Shown here in pieces: positions 32,819-41,298 of a stretch of DNA of 64,000 nt. Below the pieces are notes generated by a model, which worked only from the letters and a program-made list of their open reading frames with translations, made no database searches and had not been told where the DNA came from. Location of the stretch: assembly GCF_900207585.1 (NCBI RefSeq), contig NZ_OAOP01000004.1:310001-374000 (forward strand). The letters are read 5' to 3'. The DNA comes from Bacillus oleivorans. Its GTDB lineage: Bacteria > Bacillota > Bacilli > Bacillales > JC228. Numbering within the stretch: position 1 is the first letter of the stretch; the number at the start of each line of letters is the position of its first letter. Made by a program: the position numbers and the translations under genes.

Positions 32819-32851
32819 AAAACAGAAGCATTAGATGATTGCTTCTGTTTT
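32819..32851. terminator. Bidirectional terminator
   Basis: AAAACAGAAGCA / TGCTTCTGTTTT, perfect 12-base-pair stem, between the HTH gene and the converging 59-residue gene. Confidence 0.85.
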
Positions 32852-32870
32852 AAAATATTTTTGTAGAACT

Positions 32871-33050
32871 TTATGATTCCAATCCTAATTTTTTATGTGT
32901 TTCGGTAAGCCAGCCAACCAATTGTTCTTCTGTCATCGACTTTAGCATTTCAATATGATCATCAATAGCATGATACCACATTTTTGCTTCTGCAACAGAT
33001 GGATCTTCATTTTTTACGGTAAAACCGCAATTGCATGTTAATTCTTTCAT
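32871..33050 (-). CDS. Small DUF1059-like protein, 59 residues
   Basis: An ATG-to-TAA frame with AGGGAG eight bases upstream. It begins MKELTCNCGFTVKNEDPSVA, continues AKMWYHAIDDHIEMLKSMTE and ends EETHKKLGLES-like after a conserved LVGWL. The N-terminal C-x-C plus a following helix and histidines recall DUF1059 proteins, small Cys/His proteins of unknown role. It lies 37 bases downstream of the ArsR-SRPBCC gene in the same direction, so the two probably form an operon. Confidence 0.72.
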   Translation of the reverse strand: MKELTCNCGFTVKNEDPSVAEAKMWYHAIDDHIEMLKSMTEEQLVGWLTETHKKLGLES

Positions 33051-33087
33051 TTCTTTTCTCTCCCTTTCAGAGCTTAATGATATTTTA

Positions 33088-33873
33088 TTAATTTTGCTCT
33101 ACATAATTTTTGAGCAATGTGCCAAGCAGATGTTTCCAGCCTTCAGAATGTTCTTGTTCCCAATTTTCTTCGATGGTCCCAGAGGCAGTATGGGAAAGCT
33201 GCAGCAAAGTTCCCCCGTCCTTCTCTAAAAGCCGGTACGTATAAGCACTGTGTACCGCCCCTTGCATTCCTAAATGACCATAAAGACGGATTTCTTCTGG
33301 AGCGTTCACATAGTAAACTTGGCCCCAAACTGCTCCTTCATTGTCACCCCATTTTTCGATAAATTGCCCTCCTGGAACAGGATGGAACGTGAACTGAGAT
33401 GGTACCCCTTGTGGTGCCAAACGAAATTCCCACCAATCTCCGGCACGCTCCGTTAACGCTTTAAAAACCTGTTCACGTGCAGCATTCATGAATACTTCTT
33501 GTTCAATACGGAAAACTTGTGCTTTTTCTGTTACTGCCATAGAAAAATCTCCTCCTTTTTCTTCAACAACTGATCGCAAACTTAAAAGTGAATTAGCAGC
33601 TGTTTGCATATATTTTCCAACCCAGCGGTTATGCATTTCTTGAAGTGGGATGACGTTAAGAAAATTACGTCTAAATTTTCCTTCACGCCTTACTACTACC
33701 AAATGGGCTTCCTCCAAGATCGTCAAATGTTTCATAATCGCATACCTTGAGACCTCGGGAAAGTAATCATTTAGCTCACCCGTTGTTTTAGCTGATTGCT
33801 TGAGAATATCTAAAATCCGCCTTCGAATTGGGTGACCCAACGCTTTAAATAGTGTGGAAAGCTCGTCTTCCAT
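33088..33873 (-). CDS. ArsR-type regulator fused to an SRPBCC (AHSA1) domain
   Basis: A 261-residue two-domain protein. Residues 1-95 are an ArsR-family winged helix (FKALGHPIRRRILDILKQ, YAIMKHLTILEEAHLVVVRR); residues 110-261 are an SRPBCC/AHSA1-like ligand-binding domain (FRIEQEVFMNAAREQVFKAL, GGQFIEKWGDNEGAVWGQVY, EGWKHLLGTLLKNYVEQ). This fusion type occurs in Firmicutes; the lipid-pocket-like domain probably senses a hydrophobic ligand. The cysteine metal sites of classical ArsR are absent. Direct repeats in its promoter region look like its own operator. Confidence 0.87.
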   Translation of the reverse strand: MEDELSTLFKALGHPIRRRILDILKQSAKTTGELNDYFPEVSRYAIMKHLTILEEAHLVVVRREGKFRRNFLNVIPLQEMHNRWVGKYMQTAANSLLSLRSVVEEKGGDFSMAVTEKAQVFRIEQEVFMNAAREQVFKALTERAGDWWEFRLAPQGVPSQFTFHPVPGGQFIEKWGDNEGAVWGQVYYVNAPEEIRLYGHLGMQGAVHSAYTYRLLEKDGGTLLQLSHTASGTIEENWEQEHSEGWKHLLGTLLKNYVEQN

Positions 33874-33920
33874 TACGACATCCTTTCGTTGGTAATCGGA
33901 TAAATCACCTCACACACAAC

Positions 33921-33990
33921 ATGTGACTAAAAGGTAACTTATTGTATGTGACCTTATGGTAACATGTCTGGTGACAATGGTCAAGTAACC
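33921..33990 (-). promoter_or_regulatory. Direct repeats, likely ArsR-SRPBCC autoregulatory operator
   Basis: ATGTGACTAAAAGGTAAC (33921-33938) and ATGTGACCTTATGGTAAC (33946-33963) are repeats spaced 25 bases apart; a weaker third (GGTGACAATGGTCAAGTAAC) follows at about 33970. They lie 50-120 bases upstream of the start. The remaining 200 bases up to the LysE gene hold no gene. Confidence 0.55.
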
Positions 33991-34191
33991 AAAAAATGTT
34001 TCTCCATATTATTTTCATCAGGTTGCCGTTTTCTTATTAATAAAGTTTTAAAACGGTTCTTGGACTATCGAATATATGTAAAATGTTTTTAAAATTTTCA
34101 GTTTGAACTTTCATCGTGAATAAAAAAGTGATAACATTTTCTTAATTTTATAAATTTATAGTGTTACTTCTGTCTATAGGGGGAAAATCAC

Positions 34192-34815
34192 ATGAATGAC
34201 TTCCTAACATTTTTATTGCTATCTCTGTTTGTTGTGATGAGTCCGGGGATCGATACGGCTTTGATTACGAAGAGAACAATTTTGGACGGGAAAAAGGATG
34301 GATACAGAATTGCCTTAGGCATTACCCTGGGGTGTTTAGTTCATACCCTTGCAGCTGCGTTCGGTCTTTCAGCGATTCTCCTTCAGTCTGCGGTTGCCTT
34401 TGAAATTGTGAAGTATGTCGGTGCCATCTATTTAATTTATCTTGGGGTCTCTTCATTTATCACGTTTAAAAAGAAAAAGGATATGCACCAAGTCGCAAAT
34501 CAAGACAAACTTTCAAAAAAATCAGCATTTAAACAAGGATTCCTTTCGAATGTATTAAATCCAAAGGTGGCCATGTTCTTCCTTACGTTTTTACCGCAAT
34601 TTGTGAGTACAAATTCTGAAGCAACTGTCCAGCTCATCATTATGGGTGTCATTTATACACTTCTATCGATTACCTGGTTTTTTATATTTGTCTTCTTTAT
34701 TAACTATTTACGGAAATGGCTGATGTCTGCTAGAGTCCAATCTGCAATGGATAAAGTAACGGGCGCCGTGTTAATTGGATTTGGTTTGAAGCTGGCTTTA
34801 GAAAAGCAGCATTAA
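34192..34815 (+). CDS. LysE-family amino acid exporter
   Basis: A 207-residue, six-helix exporter of the LysE/RhtB superfamily, moving amino acids or related solutes out of the cell. Signature at the N-terminus: FVVMSPGIDTALITKRTILD, followed by GYRIALGITLGCLVHTLAAAFGLSA. C-terminal FKQGFLSNVLNPKVAMFFLTFLPQF is the second conserved block. ATG follows AGGGGG. Substrate unknown (threonine, homoserine, lysine and arginine exporters share this fold). The terminator after it has been split by an inserted repeat. Confidence 0.9.
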   Translation: MNDFLTFLLLSLFVVMSPGIDTALITKRTILDGKKDGYRIALGITLGCLVHTLAAAFGLSAILLQSAVAFEIVKYVGAIYLIYLGVSSFITFKKKKDMHQVANQDKLSKKSAFKQGFLSNVLNPKVAMFFLTFLPQFVSTNSEATVQLIIMGVIYTLLSITWFFIFVFFINYLRKWLMSARVQSAMDKVTGAVLIGFGLKLALEKQH

Positions 34816-34864
34816 AAAGTTACTGTATAACAGAACGAAGAAATCCAAAGATTCCTTTCCGGTC

Positions 34865-35202
34865 AAAAAGAGGCTGTCCCAAAAGGTCGTTGAAAAACGA
34901 CTATTTAGGGGCCAGTCTTCGTTGTTCATACTTAATTTTTTCCACTCTGTTGATTGGAGCGGAAGGCGCGAAGACTCATTTCCACTGCCTCACAGAAAAG
35001 ATTTTACTCATTTTATCAAGTAGCAGTGGAAAGTGGGAGTACGGGACAGGGGAGACCCCGCAGGAGAGAAGCGACGAGGAGGCTCTCCGTACCGCCCGCG
35101 AACCGTAAGCGCCTGGAGCGGAAATCAACAGACATATTTAGTAGACCAATCATAGAAAAGAGGGTGCCCCTAAAAGTTATACTTTTGGGACAGCCTCTTT
35201 TT
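34865..35202. repeat. Terminator arms separated by an inserted repeat
   Basis: The 20-base arms AAAAAGAGGCTGTCCCAAAA (34865-34884) and TTTTGGGACAGCCTCTTTTT (35183-35202) are perfect reverse complements but lie 298 bases apart. A second inverted pair lies inside (TTTAGGGGC / GCCCCTAAA). The arms look like one Bacillaceae terminator hairpin interrupted by the element at 34948-35130. The right arm is also coding sequence for the C-terminus of the FAH-family gene. Confidence 0.75.
34948..35130. repeat. GC-rich palindromic repeat element, copy B, with inner insertion
   Basis: Same family as 12147-12281 but in the opposite sense: TGTTGATTGGAGCGGAAGGC at the left, GCGCCTGGAGCGGAAATCAAC at the right. 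Between GAAGACTC and GGGAGTACGGGA it carries an extra stretch of about 55 bases (about 34978-35034) whose ends are TTTCCACTGC / GCAGTGGAAA. The extra stretch is AT-rich, unlike the host element. Confidence 0.7.
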
Positions 35203-36073
35203 CTAATACATTCCTCAACTTCCCAATCCCCTCAATCGTAACCTCCACCACATCCCCAGACTTTAACCATTGCTGCTTTTCCTCAGGATACCCGAGGATC
35301 ACACCCTCTGGGGTACCTGTGAAAATAAGATCGCCTGGTTTCAGAGTCATATGTTTCGAAATATAGCTAATAATCGCTGCACAATTAAAGATCATATATT
35401 GGGTGTTGGAAGATTGTCGGACTTCCCCATTTACTTTCGTTTCGATATGTAAATGAGTTGGATTCACTTCATCTGCTGTTACAAGGTACGGCCCAACCGG
35501 AGCAAACCCATCTAAGGATTTCCCCAGCAGCCATTGGCTTGTCGTAAACTGCAGGTCTCTCGCTGAAAGATCATTCCCGGTACTGTAGCCAAATACATAG
35601 GATAATGCCTCTTCTTCAGAAACATTCTTTGCTTCTTTCCCAATTACGACGACTAGCTCCGCTTCGTAATCAATCTTCTCCGCATTTTTAGGAAGAGGAA
35701 TGACTTCATTATGAGCGGCTAATGCATTCCCGTATTTACTAAAAAGGATTGGGGTTTTCGGTATGTCTTGAATTTTTGCTTCCTCTACATGGCTTACATA
35801 ATTTAGCCCTACACAAATAATTTTCTCAGGATTAATCACACTTGGCAGAAACTCAAGATCATCCTCATTTTCAAACATAGATGGTTCAGTATGATGTGCA
35901 CGCTCTGCCAACTGTTTTATACCAGCAAGATCCTTTTTCTTAATAAAATCTATGATTCTATCTGGAACTTCTACCTGAAATGTTTGCCCTGCTTTTTTCA
36001 AATTAAGTATACCTTGATCCGTTTTTACCCCTAAAAAACTCTGCTGATCCTTTTTAAAATTCACCAGTTTCAT
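35177..36073 (-). CDS. Fumarylacetoacetate hydrolase (FAH) family protein
   Basis: A 298-residue FAH-fold enzyme, a metal-dependent hydrolase, decarboxylase or isomerase of oxo-dicarboxylates. Conserved: KIICVGLNYVSHVEEAK, the metal ligands in KIDYEAELVVVIGKEAKNVS and GNDLSARDLQ, and LKPGDLIFTGTPEGV. Possible substrates include acylpyruvates and oxaloacetate-type compounds. The last eight residues, EKEAVPKV, are encoded by the arm of the palindromic repeat; a typical relative would end near GIGKLRNVL. Start ATG near a weak GAGAAGAAG site. Monocistronic. Confidence 0.88.
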   Translation of the reverse strand: MKLVNFKKDQQSFLGVKTDQGILNLKKAGQTFQVEVPDRIIDFIKKKDLAGIKQLAERAHHTEPSMFENEDDLEFLPSVINPEKIICVGLNYVSHVEEAKIQDIPKTPILFSKYGNALAAHNEVIPLPKNAEKIDYEAELVVVIGKEAKNVSEEEALSYVFGYSTGNDLSARDLQFTTSQWLLGKSLDGFAPVGPYLVTADEVNPTHLHIETKVNGEVRQSSNTQYMIFNCAAIISYISKHMTLKPGDLIFTGTPEGVILGYPEEKQQWLKSGDVVEVTIEGIGKLRNVLEKEAVPKV

Positions 36074-36171
36074 TTCTTCTTCTCTCCCCTCAGAACCTAG
36101 TTCGTATTACGAAATACTTCTATAGATATATGCGTGATTCCTGCAGGGAATCTCAGAGCTTGCACTAAAAA

Positions 36172-36205
36172 GGGACTTAGGACCGAAAATTATGTCCTAA
36201 AGCCC
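36172..36205 (-). terminator. Terminator of the L,D-transpeptidase gene
   Basis: Minus strand GGGCTTTAGGAC / GTCCTAAGTCCC followed by TTTTT. Confidence 0.8.
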
Positions 36206-36216
36206 CCGCTATTTTA

Positions 36217-36885
36217 TTACTCTAACAGTCCTAATAGGATATATTCACGAATCATTACTCCGCCCGTTATAGGCAACTGATTCATTTTTTGAAACCTTTT
36301 CACTGCCTTTTCTGTTTCTTCATCATATATCCCATTAATCCTTCCGTAATACAAGCCCAATCCCTTTAATCTTTCTTGCACTAACAGAACTAAATTCCCT
36401 TTTGATCCGAGGGACAGGTTTTTGAATTCTCCTTTTCCCCTGCCTGTCACAGGACCATAGATATGGACAATTGTCCCTTCCGGAATGAGATTGAACAAGT
36501 CCTCCACATCTTCGTTACGCATACGAATACAGCCGCTGCTTACATTTTTTCCAATTAGCTGCGGTTTATTGGTACCATGTATACCATATTGGCCCCAAGG
36601 AACATTTAATCCTAACCATCTAGTTCCAAAGCCGCCTCCCCAGGAACTTGATTTGCCAGTTACCTTAAAAATCCCAATAGGAGTTGGATTATCCTCTGTC
36701 CCTGAAGAAATCGGATATCGGCGGATGACTAGGTCATTTTGGATGACAAAGAGTTCATTTGACCACAGATCGACTTTTATTTGAACTAATGCCTGACTTT
36801 CCGCATTGGCCCAAGTACTGGCGGAAAAAGCTATGAATATAAAAATGACGACAGCAACTAATGTTCTTATTTTACCAAGATACAT
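36217..36885 (-). CDS. L,D-transpeptidase (YkuD) with peptidoglycan-binding domain
   Basis: A 222-residue secreted cell-wall enzyme. Signal peptide LVAVVIFIFIAFSASTWANA (about 9-28), YkuD catalytic domain (about 33-145) with the active-site signature YGIHGTNKP ... SSGCIRMRNEDVEDL, where the Cys is the nucleophile, and a C-terminal peptidoglycan-binding domain (about 165-222: LGLYYGRINGIYDEETEKAV, RFQKMNQL). It forms meso-diaminopimelate cross-links or similar in peptidoglycan, often linked to spores in Bacillus. ATG follows GAAGGACG. Monocistronic. Confidence 0.9.
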   Translation of the reverse strand: MYLGKIRTLVAVVIFIFIAFSASTWANAESQALVQIKVDLWSNELFVIQNDLVIRRYPISSGTEDNPTPIGIFKVTGKSSSWGGGFGTRWLGLNVPWGQYGIHGTNKPQLIGKNVSSGCIRMRNEDVEDLFNLIPEGTIVHIYGPVTGRGKGEFKNLSLGSKGNLVLLVQERLKGLGLYYGRINGIYDEETEKAVKRFQKMNQLPITGGVMIREYILLGLLE

Positions 36886-37062
36886 AACACGTCCTTCTTT
36901 CTTACTAACTGATTAAAATCAAACAATATATAAAAAATCTGTCCTTACAAGAATCTGCTAAAACAAAAGATTTAATTCGATTAATTTTATTTTTTACGTT
37001 TTTTCATCGACGCCAAAAAGTTCCAGTATTGAGGAAACTTGCTGAAAATAATGGCAAATAAA

Positions 37063-37082
37063 AAAAGGGGTATCCCCCTTTT
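37063..37082 (-). terminator. Terminator of the YjcZ-type gene
   Basis: AAAAGGGG / CCCCTTTT stem, A run outside on the plus strand giving a T run on the minus strand. Confidence 0.75.
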
Positions 37083-37096
37083 AAAAACTATCCATA

Positions 37097-37210
37097 TTAG
37101 CAACCGCAAACGAATGCCGCACCTACAATAATCAACAGGATGAATAAAACAACGAGCAGGGCAAAACCTCCGCCGTAACCATATCCAGCCCCAGCAACCC
37201 CATCACTCAT
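37097..37210 (-). CDS. YjcZ-family sporulation miniprotein, 37 residues
   Basis: Glycine/tyrosine-rich start [20 protein letters not shown] then one hydrophobic helix [13 protein letters not shown] and a CGC tail. This is the hallmark of YjcZ/SscA-type small membrane proteins of Bacillus, associated with spores. The ATG follows GGGAGGTG with good spacing, and a terminator lies just after the stop. Confidence 0.88.
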   Translation of the reverse strand: MSDGVAGAGYGYGGGFALLVVLFILLIIVGAAFVCGC

Positions 37211-37354
37211 TTTTGGACACCTCCCTATATATTTGTGATTAGTCTATGTAACAACCCAATAAATCGAAATGGGTAAATACCTATTTCTAGGCATTTTGGG
37301 CACATTTTAAAAATGGACTAACTCTACTCGCAGAAATATTTTGCCAAAAGTAAA

Positions 37355-37378
37355 ACACCTACTCACAAAAGTAGGTGT
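37355..37378 (-). terminator. Terminator of the SLC13-DUF779-aldehyde dehydrogenase unit
   Basis: ACACCTAC / GTAGGTGT eight-base-pair stem with TTTTAC on the minus side, about 110 bases after the transporter stop. Confidence 0.6.
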
Positions 37379-37484
37379 CATTAGGGTGTACATGTTAAAG
37401 GAGGTGATATATCTACCATATGATATGGAACAGACATCCAGTAAGTGCCAGTAATAACCTAAAAATTTTGTTTTTAAATCAGCT

Positions 37485-39143
37485 TTACTTAAAGGCATCT
37501 GGAAAAACTTGAATATCGATTCCAAAAGCAAGCGGCATTAAATAGTAAGCCGTTAAAGTTACTAAAACAATACCTACCATATTTAAGTAAAATCCTGCTT
37601 TGGCCATATCCGGAATTCGCAAGTAACCTGAACCAAATACAACCGCGTTTGGCGGAGTTGCTACAGGCAGCATAAAGGCACAGGATGCCGCCAGACCAGC
37701 GGCTACCATCAATGCAAGCGGATGAACATCCACTGCTAAGGCAAGTGCTGCCATGATCGGATACATCATCGTTGCAGTTGCTGTATTCGATGTAATCTCA
37801 GTTAAGAAAATAACTAGCGTAGTAATGACAATTACTACGACTAAGAGTCCCACCCCTTGTAATGCAGTCAGCTGAGTACCAATCCACTCTGATAAGCCAG
37901 AAGAGGTGAATCCAGCTGCGATGGCGAGACCGCCGCCAAACAATAATAGAATTCCCCATGGAAGTTTGACTGCACTTTCCCAATTTAACAAATGATCTGC
38001 TTTTATAGTTCTTGTCGGAATTAGGAATAAAATGATTGCTGCTAAGATGGCGATAATCGCATCATTCATTCCTGGGAGAATATGGTCTATGATAAACGTT
38101 CGTGATATCCAAGCAAAAGCTGCAATAATGAATACCGTAAATACCATTTTTTCCTCGTATGAAGCCGTACCTAATTTTTTCTTTTCTTCATCAATAATTC
38201 CTCTTCCTCCCGGAAGTTCTTTATACTTCATCGGAAAAGCCACTTTTACCAGGTAGAACCAAGATACAAAAATAAATATCCAAGCAAATGGAACCCCAAA
38301 GATCATCCATTGTGCAAATGAGATTTCAACCCCATACATCTCATTGATCGTTCCAGCTAATATCGCATTTGGCGGTGTTCCGATTAATGTAGCCATTCCG
38401 CCGATTGAAGCCGCATATGCAATCCCAAGCATTAAAGCTTTCCCAAATCCAAAGTTTTCTTTTGAAATATCAGCATTAGGATTATCTTTTAATGCATCTG
38501 AGACTTGATAGATAATGGCCAAGCCAATCGGTACCATCATCATCGCTGTTGCCGTATTGGATATCCACATGGATACGAAGCCTGTCGCAACCATAAAACC
38601 GAGAATAATTCGATCCGTATTTGTTCCCATTACAGAAATAATATTGATGGCAATCCGTTTATGCAAATTCCATCTTTCCATTGCTATGGCAATCATGAAC
38701 CCGCCCATAAAGAGAAAGACTGTATCATTACCGTAAGAGGAAGTGGTTGACCCAATGTCCATTCCGCCTGTTAAAGGGAATAAAATAATCGGCAATAGCG
38801 CCGTGGCAGGGATGGGAATAGCTTCTGTCATCCACCATACAGCCATCCAAATAGTACTCGCTAATATAGCACGTCCTTCCACTGATAGTCCTTCGGGAGA
38901 GAAAAATAGTAAGGTTAACAAAAATAAAAAAGGTCCTGACATTAGGCCAGCCAGTTGAACAGGTGTATAGCTTCTTTTATGATTTCCGCCATTTCCATTT
39001 CCGCTGCTGCCTGCATTCGTTAAACTGGAAGACTTTTTCCCAATCTCCCCTTCTTGTTCCTGGAATGGCTTCACAAAAAAACGAAACATGTCTTTTACTT
39101 GATCATGTTTCTCCCATAACCAATTCCATGTTCCGGTTATCAT
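37485..39143 (-). CDS. SLC13/DASS-family anion (dicarboxylate) symporter
   Basis: A 552-residue membrane transporter of the divalent-anion:Na+ symporter family (SdcS/CitT type), importing di- or tricarboxylates or related anions. After a hydrophilic N-terminus of about 60 residues (low-complexity GNGNGGNHK), about 11-13 helices follow with the family SNT-type motifs: SMWISNTATAMMMVPIGLAI and TEITSNTATATMMYPIMAAL. GYAYAASIGG-like and GTPPNAILAGTINE blocks are also present. Its start lies four bases after the DUF779 stop, so it is co-transcribed with DUF779 and the aldehyde dehydrogenase upstream. Substrate unknown. Confidence 0.9.
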   Translation of the reverse strand: MITGTWNWLWEKHDQVKDMFRFFVKPFQEQEGEIGKKSSSLTNAGSSGNGNGGNHKRSYTPVQLAGLMSGPFLFLLTLLFFSPEGLSVEGRAILASTIWMAVWWMTEAIPIPATALLPIILFPLTGGMDIGSTTSSYGNDTVFLFMGGFMIAIAMERWNLHKRIAINIISVMGTNTDRIILGFMVATGFVSMWISNTATAMMMVPIGLAIIYQVSDALKDNPNADISKENFGFGKALMLGIAYAASIGGMATLIGTPPNAILAGTINEMYGVEISFAQWMIFGVPFAWIFIFVSWFYLVKVAFPMKYKELPGGRGIIDEEKKKLGTASYEEKMVFTVFIIAAFAWISRTFIIDHILPGMNDAIIAILAAIILFLIPTRTIKADHLLNWESAVKLPWGILLLFGGGLAIAAGFTSSGLSEWIGTQLTALQGVGLLVVVIVITTLVIFLTEITSNTATATMMYPIMAALALAVDVHPLALMVAAGLAASCAFMLPVATPPNAVVFGSGYLRIPDMAKAGFYLNMVGIVLVTLTAYYLMPLAFGIDIQVFPDAFK

Positions 39144-39146
39144 TTT

Positions 39147-39509
39147 TCAACCCCCTAATTGAAGCTCTTTTCTTTCGACCTCAGTAAACACTCGTGACCT
39201 AGTCAAAAATCGCTTGCCTTCTGGTCCTTCGAGAGAAAACATGCCGCCTCTCCCATCTACAACATCGATGATAAGCTGTGTATGCTTCCAATATTCATAT
39301 TGATCTTTGGACATATAAAACGGAGTATCTCCTAGTTCTCCTAATAAGACATCGGATTCACCGATACGGAATTCATCTCGCGGATAGCACATGGGAGAAC
39401 TGCCATCACAGCAGCCGCCAGATTGATGAAACATCAACGGCCCATGAATGGTCTTTAATTTATTGATAAGAGCAAGTGCCTCATCCGTCGCCTTAACACG
39501 TTCTACCAT
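39147..39509 (-). CDS. DUF779 protein
   Basis: A 120-residue DUF779 protein with the conserved HQSGGCCDGSSPMCYPRDEF block carrying CC and C, followed by FYMSKDQYEYWKHTQLIIDV and FLTRSRVF. DUF779 genes occur beside aldehyde dehydrogenases in many bacteria, as here, and may support the enzyme or bind a metal; the role is not established. It lies 62 bases after the dehydrogenase gene and four before the transporter. Confidence 0.9.
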   Translation of the reverse strand: MVERVKATDEALALINKLKTIHGPLMFHQSGGCCDGSSPMCYPRDEFRIGESDVLLGELGDTPFYMSKDQYEYWKHTQLIIDVVDGRGGMFSLEGPEGKRFLTRSRVFTEVERKELQLGG

Positions 39510-39570
39510 TGTATGCCTCCTTCTTTAAATTTTGGAAAGGAGCTATCCCGCTTGAGATAGCCCCTGTTTA

Positions 39571-41091
39571 TTAAAATAACCCTATTGCATTTTCACTGTA
39601 GCTGATCAGTAAGTTCTTCGTTTGTTGATAATGCTCGAGCATCATTAAATGTGTTTCTCTGCCAATTCCTGATTTTTTATATCCGCCAAACGCAGCATGT
39701 GCAGGATACTGATGGTAGCAATTTGTCCATACACGCCCTGCTTGAATTCCTCGGCCAAAACGGTAAGCCGTATTAATATCTCTTGTCCAGACCCCTGCTC
39801 CTAATCCATATAACGTATCATTCGCCATTTCTAACGCTTCTTCCTTATCCTTGAACGTCGTTACTGATAATACCGGTCCAAAAATTTCTTCTTGGAAGAT
39901 TCGCATCTTGTTATGTCCTTTGAAGATCGTCGGCTGTACATAAAATCCGTTCGCAAGCTCGCCTTCGAGTTTATTGACGTTCCCGCCAATTAATACTTCT
40001 GCTCCTTCTTGCTTGCCAATATCGAGATAAGAAGTGATTTTTTCCATCTGCTCTTGGGAAGCTTGAGCACCCATCATCGTTTCGGTATCGAGCGGATGAC
40101 CAATTTTAATTTGTTTCACGCGCTCAATGGCCCGGTCCATAAAAGCATCATAAATATCTTCATGAATGAAGGCACGTGATGGACATGTACATACTTCACC
40201 TTGGTTTAAGGCGAACATCACTAGTCCTTCGACCGCTTTATCTAAAAAGGCATCATCTTGTTCCATCACATCTTTGAAGAAAATATTCGGCGATTTTCCG
40301 CCAAGCTCCAATGTCACCGGAATAATATTTTCAGAAGCGTATTGCATAATTAAACGGCCAGTCGTCGTTTCACCTGTAAAGGCAATTTTGGCAATGCCGC
40401 TATTTTGCGCGAGCGGCTTCCCTGCTTCAACACCAAATCCATTCACTACATTGACAACTCCTGGCGGCAATAAATCTTGAATTAATTCAAGTAACACATG
40501 AATGGAAGCTGGGGTTTGCTCAGCTGGTTTTAAGACGACACAGTTACCGGCTGCAAGAGCAGGAGCAAGCTTCCACGTTGCCATTAATAAAGGGAAATTC
40601 CACGGAATAATTTGCCCTACGACTCCAAGTGGCTCATGGAAATGATAGGCCACAGTATCATTGTCAATTTGACTGATTTTGCCTTCTTGAGCACGAATCA
40701 CCCCAGCAAAATAACGGAAATGATCGATGGCAAGCGGCAGATCGGCTGCCAGTGTTTCGCGTACTGCTTTCCCATTGTCCCAGGTTTCGGCAACTGCAAG
40801 CATTTCTTTGTTTTTTTCCATACGGTCGGCAATTAGGTTTAAAATACGTGCTCGTTCCGCAACGGACGTTTTGCCCCATGTATCCTTTGCGGCATGAGCA
40901 GCGTCCACTGCGAGCTGAACATCTTCTTTCGTGCTTCTCGCAATCTCACAAAATACCTCGCCATTGACAGGGCTAATATTTTTAAAATACATGCCTTGAA
41001 CTGGTGGACAATACTCCCCGCCAATGAAATTGTCATACCGCTCCTTAAATGTTACGAGGGAACCTTCAGTATTTGGATTTTTGTACCTCAT
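39571..41091 (-). CDS. NAD(P)-dependent aldehyde dehydrogenase
   Basis: A 506-residue ALDH-superfamily enzyme oxidising an aldehyde (acetaldehyde-like in the ExaC/AldA group) to the acid. Oxyanion/catalytic residues are visible: [20 protein letters not shown], catalytic Glu in [13 protein letters not shown] and nucleophilic Cys in [15 protein letters not shown]-terminal [19 protein letters not shown] is characteristic of this subgroup. The start at 41091 follows AGGAGG at eight bases; a TTG one codon earlier is less likely. It heads the unit ALDH-DUF779-SLC13 transporter. A catabolite-responsive element lies upstream. Confidence 0.93.
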   Translation of the reverse strand: MRYKNPNTEGSLVTFKERYDNFIGGEYCPPVQGMYFKNISPVNGEVFCEIARSTKEDVQLAVDAAHAAKDTWGKTSVAERARILNLIADRMEKNKEMLAVAETWDNGKAVRETLAADLPLAIDHFRYFAGVIRAQEGKISQIDNDTVAYHFHEPLGVVGQIIPWNFPLLMATWKLAPALAAGNCVVLKPAEQTPASIHVLLELIQDLLPPGVVNVVNGFGVEAGKPLAQNSGIAKIAFTGETTTGRLIMQYASENIIPVTLELGGKSPNIFFKDVMEQDDAFLDKAVEGLVMFALNQGEVCTCPSRAFIHEDIYDAFMDRAIERVKQIKIGHPLDTETMMGAQASQEQMEKITSYLDIGKQEGAEVLIGGNVNKLEGELANGFYVQPTIFKGHNKMRIFQEEIFGPVLSVTTFKDKEEALEMANDTLYGLGAGVWTRDINTAYRFGRGIQAGRVWTNCYHQYPAHAAFGGYKKSGIGRETHLMMLEHYQQTKNLLISYSENAIGLF

Positions 41092-41107
41092 CAATTTCTC
41101 CTCCTTC

Positions 41108-41122
41108 TATCGCAAACGCTTA
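41108..41122 (-). promoter_or_regulatory. Candidate CcpA cre site
   Basis: Minus strand TGTAAGCGTTTGCGA agrees with the cre consensus (TGWAARCGNTWNCW) except at the last position. It lies just upstream of the aldehyde dehydrogenase ribosome site, so glucose repression of the unit is plausible. Confidence 0.5.
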
Positions 41123-41298
41123 CAATAAAAATATGATAAAAAATCATGAAGTAGTCCTATTAATTTAAATTAGTCCCCGATATTCATTACTTTTCAATTG
41201 ATAAACATCATTAAGTGAGCTGACAGTAGCATTCATAATCATCCAGTTAAAGGACAAGCAAAATGTGTTATTTCTGCTTTTTTAAATAATTAAGCTAA

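Noticed and set aside
34865-35202. Insertion sequence
   Set aside because: No transposase frame inside; the structure is nested palindromic repeats.
37398-37496. Plus-strand peptide frame after a perfect AAAGGAGGTGAT
   Set aside because: The ribosome-like sequence is striking, but the 30-codon frame runs antisense into the SLC13 gene end and resembles nothing; kept only as a curiosity.
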